Positions 1 to 8,007 of a stretch of DNA of 31,013 bases are shown piece by piece. The position numbers and the translations under genes were made by a program. Positions within the stretch are counted from its first letter, which is position 1. Each line of letters starts with the position of its first letter. The notes below the pieces were generated by a model, which was not told the DNA's origin, searched no databases, and saw only the letters and a program-made list of their open reading frames with translations. The DNA is from a bacterium UBP6_UBA1177 (GTDB taxonomy: Bacteria; UBP6; UBA1177): positions 1-31,013 of the forward strand of contig DBYV01000047.1 of NCBI GenBank assembly GCA_002310995.1, given 5' to 3'.

Positions 1-615
1 GGCGGATACTATGTTTCGATGAACGCCGACAGGATTTTTGCAGACCACAACACGATAACCGGTTCGATCGGAGTCGTAATCGGTAAATTCTACACGAGAA
101 ACCTCTTCGAATCGCTCGGGATCACCTTTGACAGCGTGACTATCGGCAAAAACAACAATTTCCTTTCTGCACTTGAAAAGTTCACGCCGGAGCAGGAGGA
201 ATATCTCAACAAAAACCTCGACGAAACATACAACACCTTCGTCCAGAGAGCGGCTGACGGCAGAAAAATGAACGCAATGGATCTCGAAAAATTTGCTCAC
301 GGCCGCGTCTGGTCAGGCGGACTTGCTCATTCGAACGGACTTGTCGATGAAATCGGCGGCTTCATGGCGGCATACGGCTACATGAAAGAAAAAATCGCCA
401 TTCCAGACTGCCCGTTCGTGAAATATCCCGACACAAACGGAATTTTGAGCCTTTTCCAGGACGAAGAAGAGGAAGAACCTCAGTCGGATTCAGTTCTCGG
501 CACGCTCAACCGCTTCGCAGCGACACTTTTCAAAGCTGCGACACTCGTAAACCGCGAAATCAGAATGCATTCCGAAGAAATTTATCAGAGCAGGGAAGAC
601 TCGGTTCTGGAGTAA
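1..615 (+). CDS. sppA: Signal peptide peptidase SppA, C-terminal part (5' end outside window)
   Basis: The frame is open from base 1, so this is the last 204 residues of a longer protein. SppA is a membrane-anchored ClpP/crotonase-fold serine protease that degrades signal peptides left in the membrane. The first residues, GGYYVSMNADRIFA, directly follow where the catalytic serine of the family's S-G-G-Y motif lies, so that serine is just outside the window. The next block, TITGSIGVV, is the family's oligomer-interface signature, and HGRVWSGGLAHSNGLVDEIG matches the conserved C-terminal segment of the long (67K-type) form. A lysine at about residue 48 (VTIGKNNNF) could be the dyad lysine if this is the short form. 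I cannot decide between short and long forms without the N-terminus. The tail has an acidic DEEEEE run. It converges on the yihY-like gene with a 23-base gap holding no clear terminator. Confidence 0.9.
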   Translation, partial: GGYYVSMNADRIFADHNTITGSIGVVIGKFYTRNLFESLGITFDSVTIGKNNNFLSALEKFTPEQEEYLNKNLDETYNTFVQRAADGRKMNAMDLEKFAHGRVWSGGLAHSNGLVDEIGGFMAAYGYMKEKIAIPDCPFVKYPDTNGILSLFQDEEEEEPQSDSVLGTLNRFAATLFKAATLVNREIRMHSEEIYQSREDSVLE

Positions 616-638
616 ACTTTTAATTACAGCAAATAAAG

Positions 639-1544
639 CTAATTGCCTTTGACTGGATAGTGTTCTGAAAGTGTTTTGATAAATTCCATGCAAATCAGAA
701 GAATCAGCGCGCTGTAGTAAATCCAGAGGACACTTGTTATGATCCAAGCCGCTGAACCGTAGAGAAAAGAGAAACTTGAAATCTCGTTGATGTAAAAATT
801 GTATAGTAATTTCGCTAAGTTCCAAAGAACGCTGAAAAGCAGTGCCCCGCAGACGATAATGCTTTTTTTCAGTTTTATGCCGTAGACGAAATATGAAATC
901 AGAATGCGGAAAAGGGCGATTATCACGATTGTCGAAATGGCAAAACTGTAGGCTTTTCCGGTAGAAATGACGTCAACGATCCTTTGCAAATACGGGATTT
1001 TCTGCGCGACATTTCCGGCAAACGAGAGGAAAATGCCCGAAAAATACTGAACGAAAAAGAGAATTATCGTGAGCGTCAGCAGAAAAACGACCCCCATCAG
1101 CCTTGAAAGGATGAAATTTATCGATTTCCCGCCGAAAATCCTGAAAAAAGAGTAGTGCAGAGTCGAAAAAAGCAGTGTCGCCGAAACAAGGAGCGAAAGA
1201 AGACCGACAGTAGTGAGTCCCGCTTTGTAGTTGGCGATGTCGACCAGGCTTGAAACATATTTTTCGCTCAAAAAAGGTATCGCGATATGGAGCGAATTCA
1301 TTATGTAGGAAATCAGCTCTTCTGAAGTAAAATTTTGAATATCCTTAATGTAATCAACTATATATCCGAGTGATGCGCCGAGCAGAATCAAAAACGGAAG
1401 GAAACTTAGCATGAAGTAGAAACTTATCGCCGCAGTGAAGGTAAAACCGTCGTCATTGTAGAAATTGTAGCCTGTTTCCCAGATAATTTTGAGGAATTTG
1501 TGTCTTTCAATAAAGTCCAGAAATTTTTTCCAAATGCTGTTCAA
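639..1544 (-). CDS. YihY/virulence factor BrkB family inner-membrane protein
   Basis: This is a 301-residue polytopic membrane protein with about six hydrophobic segments. The opening region with DDGFTFTAAISFYFMLSFLPF is the conserved first-helix signature of the YihY/BrkB (UPF0761) family. Its biochemical role is unsettled; old ribonuclease BN naming for the family is considered wrong. The frame extends to a TTG at 1556, but that codon overlaps a GGAGG ribosome site at 1550-1554. The TTG at 1542-1544 sits five bases behind that site, so I chose it as the start. It is divergent from the flippase gene across a repeat-containing spacer, and a plausible promoter lies immediately upstream. Family assignment is confident; function is unknown. 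Confidence 0.88.
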   Translation of the reverse strand: MNSIWKKFLDFIERHKFLKIIWETGYNFYNDDGFTFTAAISFYFMLSFLPFLILLGASLGYIVDYIKDIQNFTSEELISYIMNSLHIAIPFLSEKYVSSLVDIANYKAGLTTVGLLSLLVSATLLFSTLHYSFFRIFGGKSINFILSRLMGVVFLLTLTIILFFVQYFSGIFLSFAGNVAQKIPYLQRIVDVISTGKAYSFAISTIVIIALFRILISYFVYGIKLKKSIIVCGALLFSVLWNLAKLLYNFYINEISSFSFLYGSAAWIITSVLWIYYSALILLICMEFIKTLSEHYPVKGN

Positions 1545-1565
1545 AGTTGCCTCCAAAAACGAGGG

Positions 1566-1594
1566 ATTTTAAGGAAAAAAAGAAAAGAAAACAA
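1566..1594 (-). promoter_or_regulatory. Candidate sigma-70-type promoter for the yihY-like gene
   Basis: On the minus strand, TTGTTT (1589-1594) is followed after 17 bases by TAAAAT (1566-1571), five of six matches to the -10 consensus. The predicted transcript would begin near 1559, just ahead of the GGAGG site. The -35 lies inside the left arm of the inverted repeat at 1588-1698. Confidence 0.45.
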
Positions 1595-1698
1595 ATTTTG
1601 TCGGCGTGTTGTCACGCCGACGACCTCATTTATGACGTCACGTCGTTACGCCGTCACGTTGTCACGATGAGATTGCGGCGCTCGACAAAATTTGTTTT
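1588..1698. repeat. Intergenic inverted-repeat element with inner hairpin and degenerate octamer tandem repeat
   Basis: A perfect 16-base inverted repeat, AAAACAAATTTTGTCG at 1588-1603, is matched by its reverse complement at 1683-1698. Inside it are a perfect 8-bp hairpin, TCGGCGTG-TTGT-CACGCCGA (1601-1620), and three degenerate octamers, CGTCGTTA, CGCCGTCA and CGTTGTCA (1641-1664). A further 5-base inverted pair, CTCAT (1625-1629) and ATGAG (1667-1671), brackets the octamers. No target-site duplication is visible outside the arms. The element fills the spacer between two divergent genes, and its arms overlap the -35 hexamers of both candidate promoters. It could be a miniature transposon-like element, a regulator binding structure or an invertible segment; the sequence alone does not decide. 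Confidence 0.75.
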
Positions 1699-1720
1699 TT
1701 CTTCCGCTTTTTCTTACAGT
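1692..1720 (+). promoter_or_regulatory. Candidate promoter for the flippase gene
   Basis: TTGTTT (1692-1697) and TACAGT (1715-1720) are separated by 17 bases. Both hexamers are imperfect, so this is a weak call. The -35 lies in the right arm of the inverted repeat, mirroring the divergent promoter on the other side. Confidence 0.3.
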
Positions 1721-1749
1721 CTCCCGATTTTGATTTTTGAGGGGCTGAA

Positions 1750-3252
1750 ATGAGCGCAAACGGTTCAAAAATGAAAAAACTTTTGGGAGAAACGGCGGTT
1801 TACGGGCTCTCCAGCATTGTCGGGCGTTTTCTCAACTGGATGCTGGTGCCGGTCTACACCCGTGTTCTTGTGCGGACAAGCGATTACGGCATAGTCACTA
1901 ACCTTTATGGCTGGACGGCTCTCATGCTTGTTATTCTGACTTACGGAATGGAGACCGGTTTTTTCCGTTTCATCAACAAGGAGCCTGATCCTAAGCGGGT
2001 CTACGGCACGATCCTGACTTCGCTCGCAGCGACTTCTTCGCTTTTCATTCTTGCGGTTGCGCTGTTTTTAAGGCCGATTTCAGCTGCGATGGGATACTCG
2101 GAATACAAGGAATTCGTGATGATGCTTGCCGTTATTGTCGCGGTCGATGCTTTCTGCGCCGTTCCTTTCGCCAACTTGAGACACAAGCAGAAGGCGATGC
2201 GCTTCGCCGCGATAAAACTCCTTTCGATTGCGATAAATATAGGGCTCAACCTCTTTTTCCTCATTGCTGCTCCGTGGCTTTCAAAAAACGGTTTTTCTGC
2301 TGTCAACATGATCTGGTCGCCCGGGTTGGAGATCAGATATGTCTTTGTTTCAAACGTTGTTTCATCGGCTTTCACATTTTTTGCACTGTCTCCCGATTTC
2401 CTTTTCAAGTGGTCTTTCGACGCAAAACTTATGAAGCGGATTTTCGCATATTCTTTTCCGATTCTGCTTTTTGGAATTGCCGGAATATTCAATCAGACTG
2501 CCGACAAGATCCTCTTTCCATACCTTTTTTCTGACCCGGCTGAGGCAAATTCGCAGCTTGGAATTTACGGTGCTTGCTTTAAAATTACGGTTATCATGGT
2601 CATGTCACTTCAGGCTTTCAGATATGCCTACGAACCGTTCGTTTTCCGCTACAAAAAAGGGGACGACACATCGATTTATGTCGATGTAATGCACTATTTC
2701 GTCCTTTTTTCGCTCTTTGTTTTTCTGGGAATCACATTCTATCTCGACATTTTCAAGCACCTTATCGGAAGCGCGTACTTTGCAGGTCTCGCAGTAGTTC
2801 CGATAGTCATGCTCGGGGAATTCTTTTTCGGTGTTTACTCCAATCTTTCGATCTGGTACAAACTCACCGACAGAACGAAGTGGGGAAGCTATTTCTCGAT
2901 AGTTGCCTGTATCATAACGGTGCTTATCATCGTCATTTTCGTGCCGAAATTCGGTTTCATGGCATGCGCATGGGCTTCGTTTGCATCGAATTTCGTCGTT
3001 ATGGCGGCTTCCTATTTCATCGGGCAGAAGTATTTTCCGATAGCATACAAAGTCGGAAGCGGCATTTTCTATTTCGCTCTTGCCATGATTTTCTGGGCGG
3101 TCGCGGCATTTGTTCCTATCGAAGGAAAGATCCTTTCTCTCGTCATCAAAACTGCACTTCTCATAGCTTTTGCAGTGATAGTCGTCTTCAAAGAACCGCT
3201 TCTCCGCAGAAGTCTGCTTACTGTTAAGAAAAAACTTCTCGGCGGAAGATGA
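1750..3252 (+). CDS. Oligosaccharide flippase family protein (Wzx/RfbX-like, MOP superfamily)
   Basis: This 500-residue integral membrane protein has some 12 to 14 hydrophobic segments spread along its length, the usual size and shape of Wzx-type polysaccharide transporters of the MOP superfamily. Its opening, LLGETAVYGLSSIVGRFLNW followed by VPVYTRVL, is the typical first-helix pattern, and the GIAGIFNQTADKILFPYLF segment mid-protein is also typical. Such proteins flip undecaprenyl-linked sugar units across the inner membrane for polysaccharide assembly. No glycosyltransferases flank it, so the substrate cannot be guessed. The ATG at 1750 is preceded by a GAGGGG site. It stands alone between its divergent partner and a downstream promoter. 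Confidence 0.85.
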   Translation: MSANGSKMKKLLGETAVYGLSSIVGRFLNWMLVPVYTRVLVRTSDYGIVTNLYGWTALMLVILTYGMETGFFRFINKEPDPKRVYGTILTSLAATSSLFILAVALFLRPISAAMGYSEYKEFVMMLAVIVAVDAFCAVPFANLRHKQKAMRFAAIKLLSIAINIGLNLFFLIAAPWLSKNGFSAVNMIWSPGLEIRYVFVSNVVSSAFTFFALSPDFLFKWSFDAKLMKRIFAYSFPILLFGIAGIFNQTADKILFPYLFSDPAEANSQLGIYGACFKITVIMVMSLQAFRYAYEPFVFRYKKGDDTSIYVDVMHYFVLFSLFVFLGITFYLDIFKHLIGSAYFAGLAVVPIVMLGEFFFGVYSNLSIWYKLTDRTKWGSYFSIVACIITVLIIVIFVPKFGFMACAWASFASNFVVMAASYFIGQKYFPIAYKVGSGIFYFALAMIFWAVAAFVPIEGKILSLVIKTALLIAFAVIVVFKEPLLRRSLLTVKKKLLGGR

Positions 3253-3261
3253 TTGTTTTTC

Positions 3262-3290
3262 TTGATTAAACCGCTTTCTAAAGCCATAAT
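3262..3290 (+). promoter_or_regulatory. Candidate promoter for the 3324-5662 gene pair
   Basis: TTGATT (3262-3267) is followed after 17 bases by CATAAT (3285-3290), five of six matches to TATAAT. A transcript would start near 3297, leaving a leader of about 27 bases before the ATG at 3324. Confidence 0.55.
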
Positions 3291-3323
3291 TGCCCGTTTT
3301 TAAGGTGTTTTGGATCTGACATT

Positions 3324-5147
3324 ATGATCACCATTGAAAAAGTCCTCAGATTTGTTTCGGCTTCAACGCTTGCCGCAACGATTATTTTTACAGTTGTTGT
3401 CGTAGTTAAAGAACTCACGAAGCCGAAAGATATTCTCGAGCGAATCAAAAAAGAGCACTGCGCCTCTGTTTCAGAGTTCGATTCAGCATTCGATGAATAT
3501 AGTTACACTGTGCAACATCCCGACAGCGACTGCGTTTTTGTTCCAACTTCTCGGCGCGAAAAATCGCGTTTTGCCGATTCCGTTTTCAAATTCAGCAAAC
3601 TTGATTATTTTGACTATCTTTTTGCCGGCAATAGTGGAATTTTAATGAAGAAAAATGACGGTTCGCTTGTACTTGAAAAGGAAGCCGATTTTATCATCAA
3701 ATGTTTCCGCAATGAAAAGTGCCCGGACAGTATTCCTGACAAAAAGCGCACAGTTACGGCGACGGCTCTTGATATTAACGGAAACGTAACGATGTCGGTA
3801 ACTTACGAAGACAACCTTATTTCCGCTACGGCAAAAAATCTGAAAAAACTTTTTAACGAGATAGCGAAGATAAAAAAACTCGATTTAGCAAAACTCCGCC
3901 TTGTTCTCTATTTTCATTCAGAATACGCATACTTAGAAGATAAAAGCGACAAATATTTAATTTCATTGCCGAAAAGCGGCGTTGACGGACTTTATCTGAA
4001 GTCACGTGGAGCAAAGATCAGGCTTCTTCCGTGGGAATATTCGACAAATCCCCTCTCAGTCCTCGACAGAAAAGGCTCGCAGTACGGCCTTGACAAAAAC
4101 GAATACCAGAAAGATGTTGCTTCGATCTATTTTTACAGAACGACGCAGTTTTCAGAAAATGACGGAAAGGCGGAGCCGTGGCTTGACGGTTCTTCGCTGG
4201 TATCAGAAGAATATTCGTCAAATTTTTTCCGTCATCTCATAGCAAAACATTTAAAAAACACCCAGCGTGAAGACGGCTCTTTCCCGACTGAGCTCGAAAC
4301 TTCGGACGCAAAGGAAAAAAACGCGAAAGAATCTCTTCTCATGCAGGCTTACGCTGCTGAAGTCCTTTTCAGAATGGCTGAAAGACTTAAAGATCCGGCT
4401 CTTGCAGACGCGGCTGAAAAAACTTTGAAATACGTTCTTGAAAAAGAGGAAAAAGATGATGCTGCAACAGCCGAATTAGAAGCTCTGATGTTGAAGCAGA
4501 AAAAAGAGATCGGATATCAGTATCAGTTTTTTGATTTTGACCGCACCGAAAAGGCGATAACTGCAAACTTCATATATTCGGGCATTTTCATCGAGGCGTT
4601 TTCGCTACTTTCAAAAGATAAAAACAAGGATGAAAAGATCGTTATGCTGCTTAAAAAGGCGATATCTCTTTTTGAAAGCGCAAATACCGAAAACAAGATG
4701 CGCTTTATCGGCTATCTTGCCGATTTCAATCCTGAAAAAGGAACTGCTTCATACAAAGCGATGAAAGATTTTTTTGCTTCTCAGAGCGGTTTTCTGAAAG
4801 AGAGGCAATTCGACTCGCGTGATTTCTGGTACGAAGAAGGAACTTTTACGACCGACAAAAGCAGGAATTATCCCGACACTTCGCTTTCACTGCTCATTGC
4901 AGACGGCTTTACAAAAGCCCGAGTCAACGATCTTATTAATGAAAATGAAGTATTTTTTTTCTTTGCCTTTATAGAAAAACTTATCGTCAGCAGCGATGAC
5001 TTTCCGAACTGGGGAAGCACAAAGGCTAAAGCAAAGATCCAGGGCGGCGTCCGTGCTTCAAACCGCTCTAAAACGGTCAAACTTTCAAACACACTGCGCG
5101 CGGCATCTTACTTTATCAACATAGATGATGATTGCGGGGTAAAATGA
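3324..5147 (+). CDS. Membrane-anchored protein of unknown function; possible degenerate AMMECR1-like domain plus alpha-helical toroid-like region
   Basis: I do not firmly recognise this 607-residue protein. Residues 10-29 form one transmembrane helix, so the bulk probably faces the periplasm. Residues 142-278 have the order and spacing of an AMMECR1 fold: a strand TVTATALDINGNV where AMMECR1 has its VTL-G-L strand, then GVDGLYL, LLPWEY (where AMMECR1 has a leucine-proline LPQVW block) and a YGLDK segment before a closing strand. The family's usual CIG residues are absent, so this is only a suggestion. Residues 295-600 are helical with an NTQREDGSFPTE turn, as in alpha/alpha-toroid proteins. 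The gene ends in an ATGA overlap with the YkgJ-like gene, implying coupled translation. The start lacks a strong ribosome site. A glycan- or protein-modifying role is possible but unsupported. Confidence 0.6.
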   Translation: MITIEKVLRFVSASTLAATIIFTVVVVVKELTKPKDILERIKKEHCASVSEFDSAFDEYSYTVQHPDSDCVFVPTSRREKSRFADSVFKFSKLDYFDYLFAGNSGILMKKNDGSLVLEKEADFIIKCFRNEKCPDSIPDKKRTVTATALDINGNVTMSVTYEDNLISATAKNLKKLFNEIAKIKKLDLAKLRLVLYFHSEYAYLEDKSDKYLISLPKSGVDGLYLKSRGAKIRLLPWEYSTNPLSVLDRKGSQYGLDKNEYQKDVASIYFYRTTQFSENDGKAEPWLDGSSLVSEEYSSNFFRHLIAKHLKNTQREDGSFPTELETSDAKEKNAKESLLMQAYAAEVLFRMAERLKDPALADAAEKTLKYVLEKEEKDDAATAELEALMLKQKKEIGYQYQFFDFDRTEKAITANFIYSGIFIEAFSLLSKDKNKDEKIVMLLKKAISLFESANTENKMRFIGYLADFNPEKGTASYKAMKDFFASQSGFLKERQFDSRDFWYEEGTFTTDKSRNYPDTSLSLLIADGFTKARVNDLINENEVFFFFAFIEKLIVSSDDFPNWGSTKAKAKIQGGVRASNRSKTVKLSNTLRAASYFINIDDDCGVK

Positions 5148-5662
5148 ACTTTTTTAAATGCACTGCATGCGGAAGCTGCTGCTCGGGCGACGGATCGGTT
5201 TTTTTATATCCCGAAGATGTCAGAAATTTAGCCGAAAATTTTAAAATGACGCTTCAGGAATTTATCGACAAATACACCGATTTCATCATTCTGGAATACT
5301 GCGAAGACGGAACTTCTTATTCGTATCTACCTTATATTGTTATGAAAAAAGAGAATAATGCCTGTGTTTTTTTAAAGTCGAAAAGATGTTCAATACACGA
5401 TTTTAAGCCATTTCAGTGCAAAAATACGCCATTTGTCAGCGAATTTTTTACAGATAAAGAGTGGCGCACATTTCTGATGCACCACTGCCCTGCGCTGATG
5501 AAACTTAAAGAAGATGATCTTGAACAATACCGGCCGCTTGCACAGGTTTCTTATGAAAAAAACAAAGATTATGAATTTATCCTTAGGCAGAATAACTACA
5601 GTCTTGAAAAAATTCTTGGAGTAACGTTGCCGGAACCGAAAATCATTCCGGTTGACGAGTAA
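5144..5662 (+). CDS. YkgJ family cysteine cluster protein
   Basis: This 172-residue protein belongs to the YkgJ-type (putative zinc- or iron-chelating) family. The N-terminus holds CTACGSCC (Cys 6, 9, 12, 13), and the second cluster runs Cys 74, Cys 82 (KRCSIHDFKPFQC) to Cys 92, followed by KNTPF, the family's hallmark arrangement. The metal and function are unestablished in general. An alternative TTG lies at 5132, but I prefer the ATG at 5144. That ATG overlaps the stop of the upstream gene as ATGA and has a GGGG stretch four bases ahead. Coupling to the membrane-anchored protein suggests the two act together. Its 3' end overlaps the convergent etfA gene by 20 bases. Confidence 0.82.
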   Translation: MNFFKCTACGSCCSGDGSVFLYPEDVRNLAENFKMTLQEFIDKYTDFIILEYCEDGTSYSYLPYIVMKKENNACVFLKSKRCSIHDFKPFQCKNTPFVSEFFTDKEWRTFLMHHCPALMKLKEDDLEQYRPLAQVSYEKNKDYEFILRQNNYSLEKILGVTLPEPKIIPVDE

Positions 5663-6635
5663 AAAATTTTTCGGCCGAATTAAGCCACTCTTCGGCATCC
5701 ATAACAAAACCGATGTCTGAATAGCTGAATATTTCAGCTGACTTATCAGTATTAACAGCAACAATGAAGCCGCTTGATTTCATTCCGGCAAGATGCTGCA
5801 CGGCACCGGAAATGCCGATAGCAAAATAAATTTCTGGAGTTATCGTTTTCCCCGACTGACCGACCTGAAGAGACTGCTCAAGCCAACCTTTCTCGACAAT
5901 TTTTCTTGAACATGCAAGAACTCCGCCGATACTTGCGGCAAAATCACCTAGTCGTTGAATGAGTTCGCGCGAAGAGACGCCGTTGCCTACCGAAACAACA
6001 ATCGAAGCATCTTCTATTTTAGCCTCACTGCTTGTAATTATTGAATTTTCATTAAGTTTCAGAACTTTTTCAGCAAGAATCGCAAAATCATTTTTAACGA
6101 CGATTTTTTCAAAGTTTTCAGTTTTATACTCTCGTTTTTTGAAAACTGACGGTCTTGCTGTTGCCATCTGCGGCAGAGTCGAAGGAGAAATAATGTGAGC
6201 CGTGATATTGCCGCCCAACGCAGGTCTTATCTGGACGAGACGGCCTTCAGCATCAATGTCGAAGTCGGTGCAGTCGGCAGTTATTCCGCAGTGAAGACGC
6301 GCCGCGACTTCGGGTGCGAGCACTCTGCCGTAATCAGTTGCCGGGAAAAGGACAATTGAAGGCTGAATATCAGAAATTATTGAAGAAATCGCCGAAACAT
6401 CAGCATCGAGTTCAAAAAATCCGGTTTTTCTGTGATCCAGAACAAAAACTTTGTCTGCTCCGAAATTACCCAGCACCGAAGCATTGAAGTTTTCATCGGC
6501 ACAAACGAGAGCAATAACTTTTTCTCCTGTTTTTTCAGCAAGAGAGCGCGCCGCACCCAAAAGCTCGAAAGTTACATTTTTGAAAGAACCGTCAGCTTCG
6601 ACGGAACAGAGTACCGCGATTCCGGAATTTCTCAT
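5643..6635 (-). CDS. etfA: Electron transfer flavoprotein subunit alpha
   Basis: This 330-residue protein has normal EtfA length. The N-terminal half is the adenine-nucleotide-hydrolase-like fold. The C-terminal FAD domain carries SRKIVEKGW, QVGQSGKTITPEIYFAIGIS and GAVQHLAGM (about residues 243-285), the FAD-binding signature of EtfA/FixB. EtfA pairs with EtfB to move electrons from flavin dehydrogenases to the quinone pool, or in some anaerobes to bifurcate electrons. EtfB is normally adjacent, but here no etfB, acyl-CoA dehydrogenase or Etf-quinone oxidoreductase is present on either side. Instead the start codon overlaps the miaB stop (ATGA), so the two genes are probably translated together. 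All recognisable motifs look intact. Confidence 0.93.
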   Translation of the reverse strand: MRNSGIAVLCSVEADGSFKNVTFELLGAARSLAEKTGEKVIALVCADENFNASVLGNFGADKVFVLDHRKTGFFELDADVSAISSIISDIQPSIVLFPATDYGRVLAPEVAARLHCGITADCTDFDIDAEGRLVQIRPALGGNITAHIISPSTLPQMATARPSVFKKREYKTENFEKIVVKNDFAILAEKVLKLNENSIITSSEAKIEDASIVVSVGNGVSSRELIQRLGDFAASIGGVLACSRKIVEKGWLEQSLQVGQSGKTITPEIYFAIGISGAVQHLAGMKSSGFIVAVNTDKSAEIFSYSDIGFVMDAEEWLNSAEKFFTRQPE

Positions 6636-7942
6636 TCCACTTTTTCTCCGCGCATCGTGTTTTCAAGGATTTCGACAACTTTGACGGGAACAATTTTTCC
6701 TTTGTCGGCAACGGTGGAACCGGAAATATGAACGATCAGGTTGTGTTCGCTGCGTCCCATGAAAGTGTCGCCTTTCGGGCTTGCCGATTCGACTAAAACA
6801 TTGACGGTTCTTCCTAAATATCTGCCGCGGACATCTTTCAGTCTTCTTTTTTCGAGATCCAAAAGCTCGTTAAGACGGGCGAATTTTTCCTCTTCAGGCA
6901 CATCGTCTGTCATTTTTTCGGCTTTCGTGAAAGGTCTCGGAGAGTAGTTGAAAGCGAAAATAGAATCGTAGCCTACAAGATCGACCAGTTTCATCGTGTC
7001 TTCAAACTCTTCGCGTGTTTCACCTGGGAAACCTACGATGAAGTCGCTACTCAAAGCAATATCAGGGCAGTATTTCCGCGCAAGTTCCATCTTTTCGATG
7101 TAGTTTTCGACGGTGTAGCGCCTGTTCATAAGCTGAAGAATTCTGTTGTTGCCGGACTGGGCCGGAAGGTGGAGGTATGGCATAAGATTGGGAATTTCGC
7201 CAAAAGCTTTAGCCAGCTCTTCGCCGAAATCCTTCGGGTGGCTCGTTATGAAACGGATTCTTTTCAAAGCCGTTGTTTCTGAAATTTTGTGCAGTAAAGC
7301 GGCAAAAGTTTCGCCTGTTTCCGGATCTTTGTAACTGTTTACGTTCTGTCCGAGCAGAGTGACTTCCTGAATTCCTGAATCGACAAGTTTTTTGATTTCA
7401 TCAATGATAACGGCGCTTTTTCTACTGATTTCTCGTCCGCGGACAAAAGGAACGATGCAGTAGCTGCAAAAGTTGTTACAGCCGTGCATGACGGTGACAT
7501 ACGAAGAATAAGGACTGAAAAAACTTCCTTTCGACCTTGCCGGAAAAATTTCTTCGCGCTCAAGCGAATCGGCTTTGTTTGATACGAATGGGAAGACTCC
7601 TTTTTCTGCAACGTCAGAAATCATATCTTCCGCGCCGGGTCCGAAAACTCCGTCAATGTACGGAATCTTTTCAATTATTTCGCCGCCCAACTGCTGGGCA
7701 ACGCAGCCCATTATAAAAATCCTCGTTCCTTTGGATTTTTTTAGCGGCAGATACCTACCCGCACAGCTGTAAAGCTTTAACAGCGGCTTTTCGCGTACAC
7801 TGCAGCTGTTTATTATGATAAGTTCAGCCTCTTCAGCATTTTCAGTATATTCCCAACCTTTCTCGGAAAGCATGACGGCTACTCGCTCGCTGTCATAAAC
7901 ATTCATCTGGCAACCGAATGTGTGGATAAAAAATTTCTTCAC
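6632..7942 (-). CDS. miaB: tRNA-2-methylthio-N6-dimethylallyladenosine synthase (MiaB)
   Basis: MiaB is a radical SAM methylthiotransferase that converts i6A37 to ms2i6A37 in tRNAs reading UNN codons. The 436-residue protein shows the UPF0004 domain with the auxiliary-cluster cysteines 11 (FGCQMN), 47 (NSCSVR) and 80 (MGC). The radical SAM motif CNNFCSYC follows at Cys 155, 159 and 162, and a TRAM-like tail closes the protein. The frame extends upstream to a TTG at 7960, but a GGAGG site at 7947-7951 lies inside that extension. The GTG at 7940-7942 follows it by four bases and begins VKKFFIHTFGCQMN, the normal MiaB N-terminus. I found no convincing promoter in the 65-base gap to the upstream terminator. 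etfA is coupled downstream. Confidence 0.95.
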   Translation of the reverse strand: MKKFFIHTFGCQMNVYDSERVAVMLSEKGWEYTENAEEAELIIINSCSVREKPLLKLYSCAGRYLPLKKSKGTRIFIMGCVAQQLGGEIIEKIPYIDGVFGPGAEDMISDVAEKGVFPFVSNKADSLEREEIFPARSKGSFFSPYSSYVTVMHGCNNFCSYCIVPFVRGREISRKSAVIIDEIKKLVDSGIQEVTLLGQNVNSYKDPETGETFAALLHKISETTALKRIRFITSHPKDFGEELAKAFGEIPNLMPYLHLPAQSGNNRILQLMNRRYTVENYIEKMELARKYCPDIALSSDFIVGFPGETREEFEDTMKLVDLVGYDSIFAFNYSPRPFTKAEKMTDDVPEEEKFARLNELLDLEKRRLKDVRGRYLGRTVNVLVESASPKGDTFMGRSEHNLIVHISGSTVADKGKIVPVKVVEILENTMRGEKVE

Positions 7943-7960
7943 GAATCCTCCAAAAAGCAA

Positions 7961-7987
7961 AAAAAAACGGGGGAGAACCCCCGTTTT
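7961..7987 (-). terminator. Rho-independent terminator behind the kelch-like lipoprotein operon
   Basis: The plus strand shows AAAACGGGGG (7964-7973), loop AGAA, then CCCCCGTTTT (7978-7987), a perfect 10-bp stem. Read on the minus strand the stem is followed by a run of T. It lies 20 bases past the stop of the gene ending at 8008. Confidence 0.93.
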
Positions 7988-8007
7988 AAATCAAAACAAG
8001 CCAACGG

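Noticed and set aside
616..638. Hairpin between the convergent sppA and yihY-like genes
   Set aside because: The possible AGC/GCT stem is interrupted by a bulge and has no T tract on either strand.
1547..1753. 68-residue plus-strand open frame across the divergent spacer
   Set aside because: It is formed from the inverted repeat and octamer sequence, has no ribosome site and overlaps both flanking gene starts.
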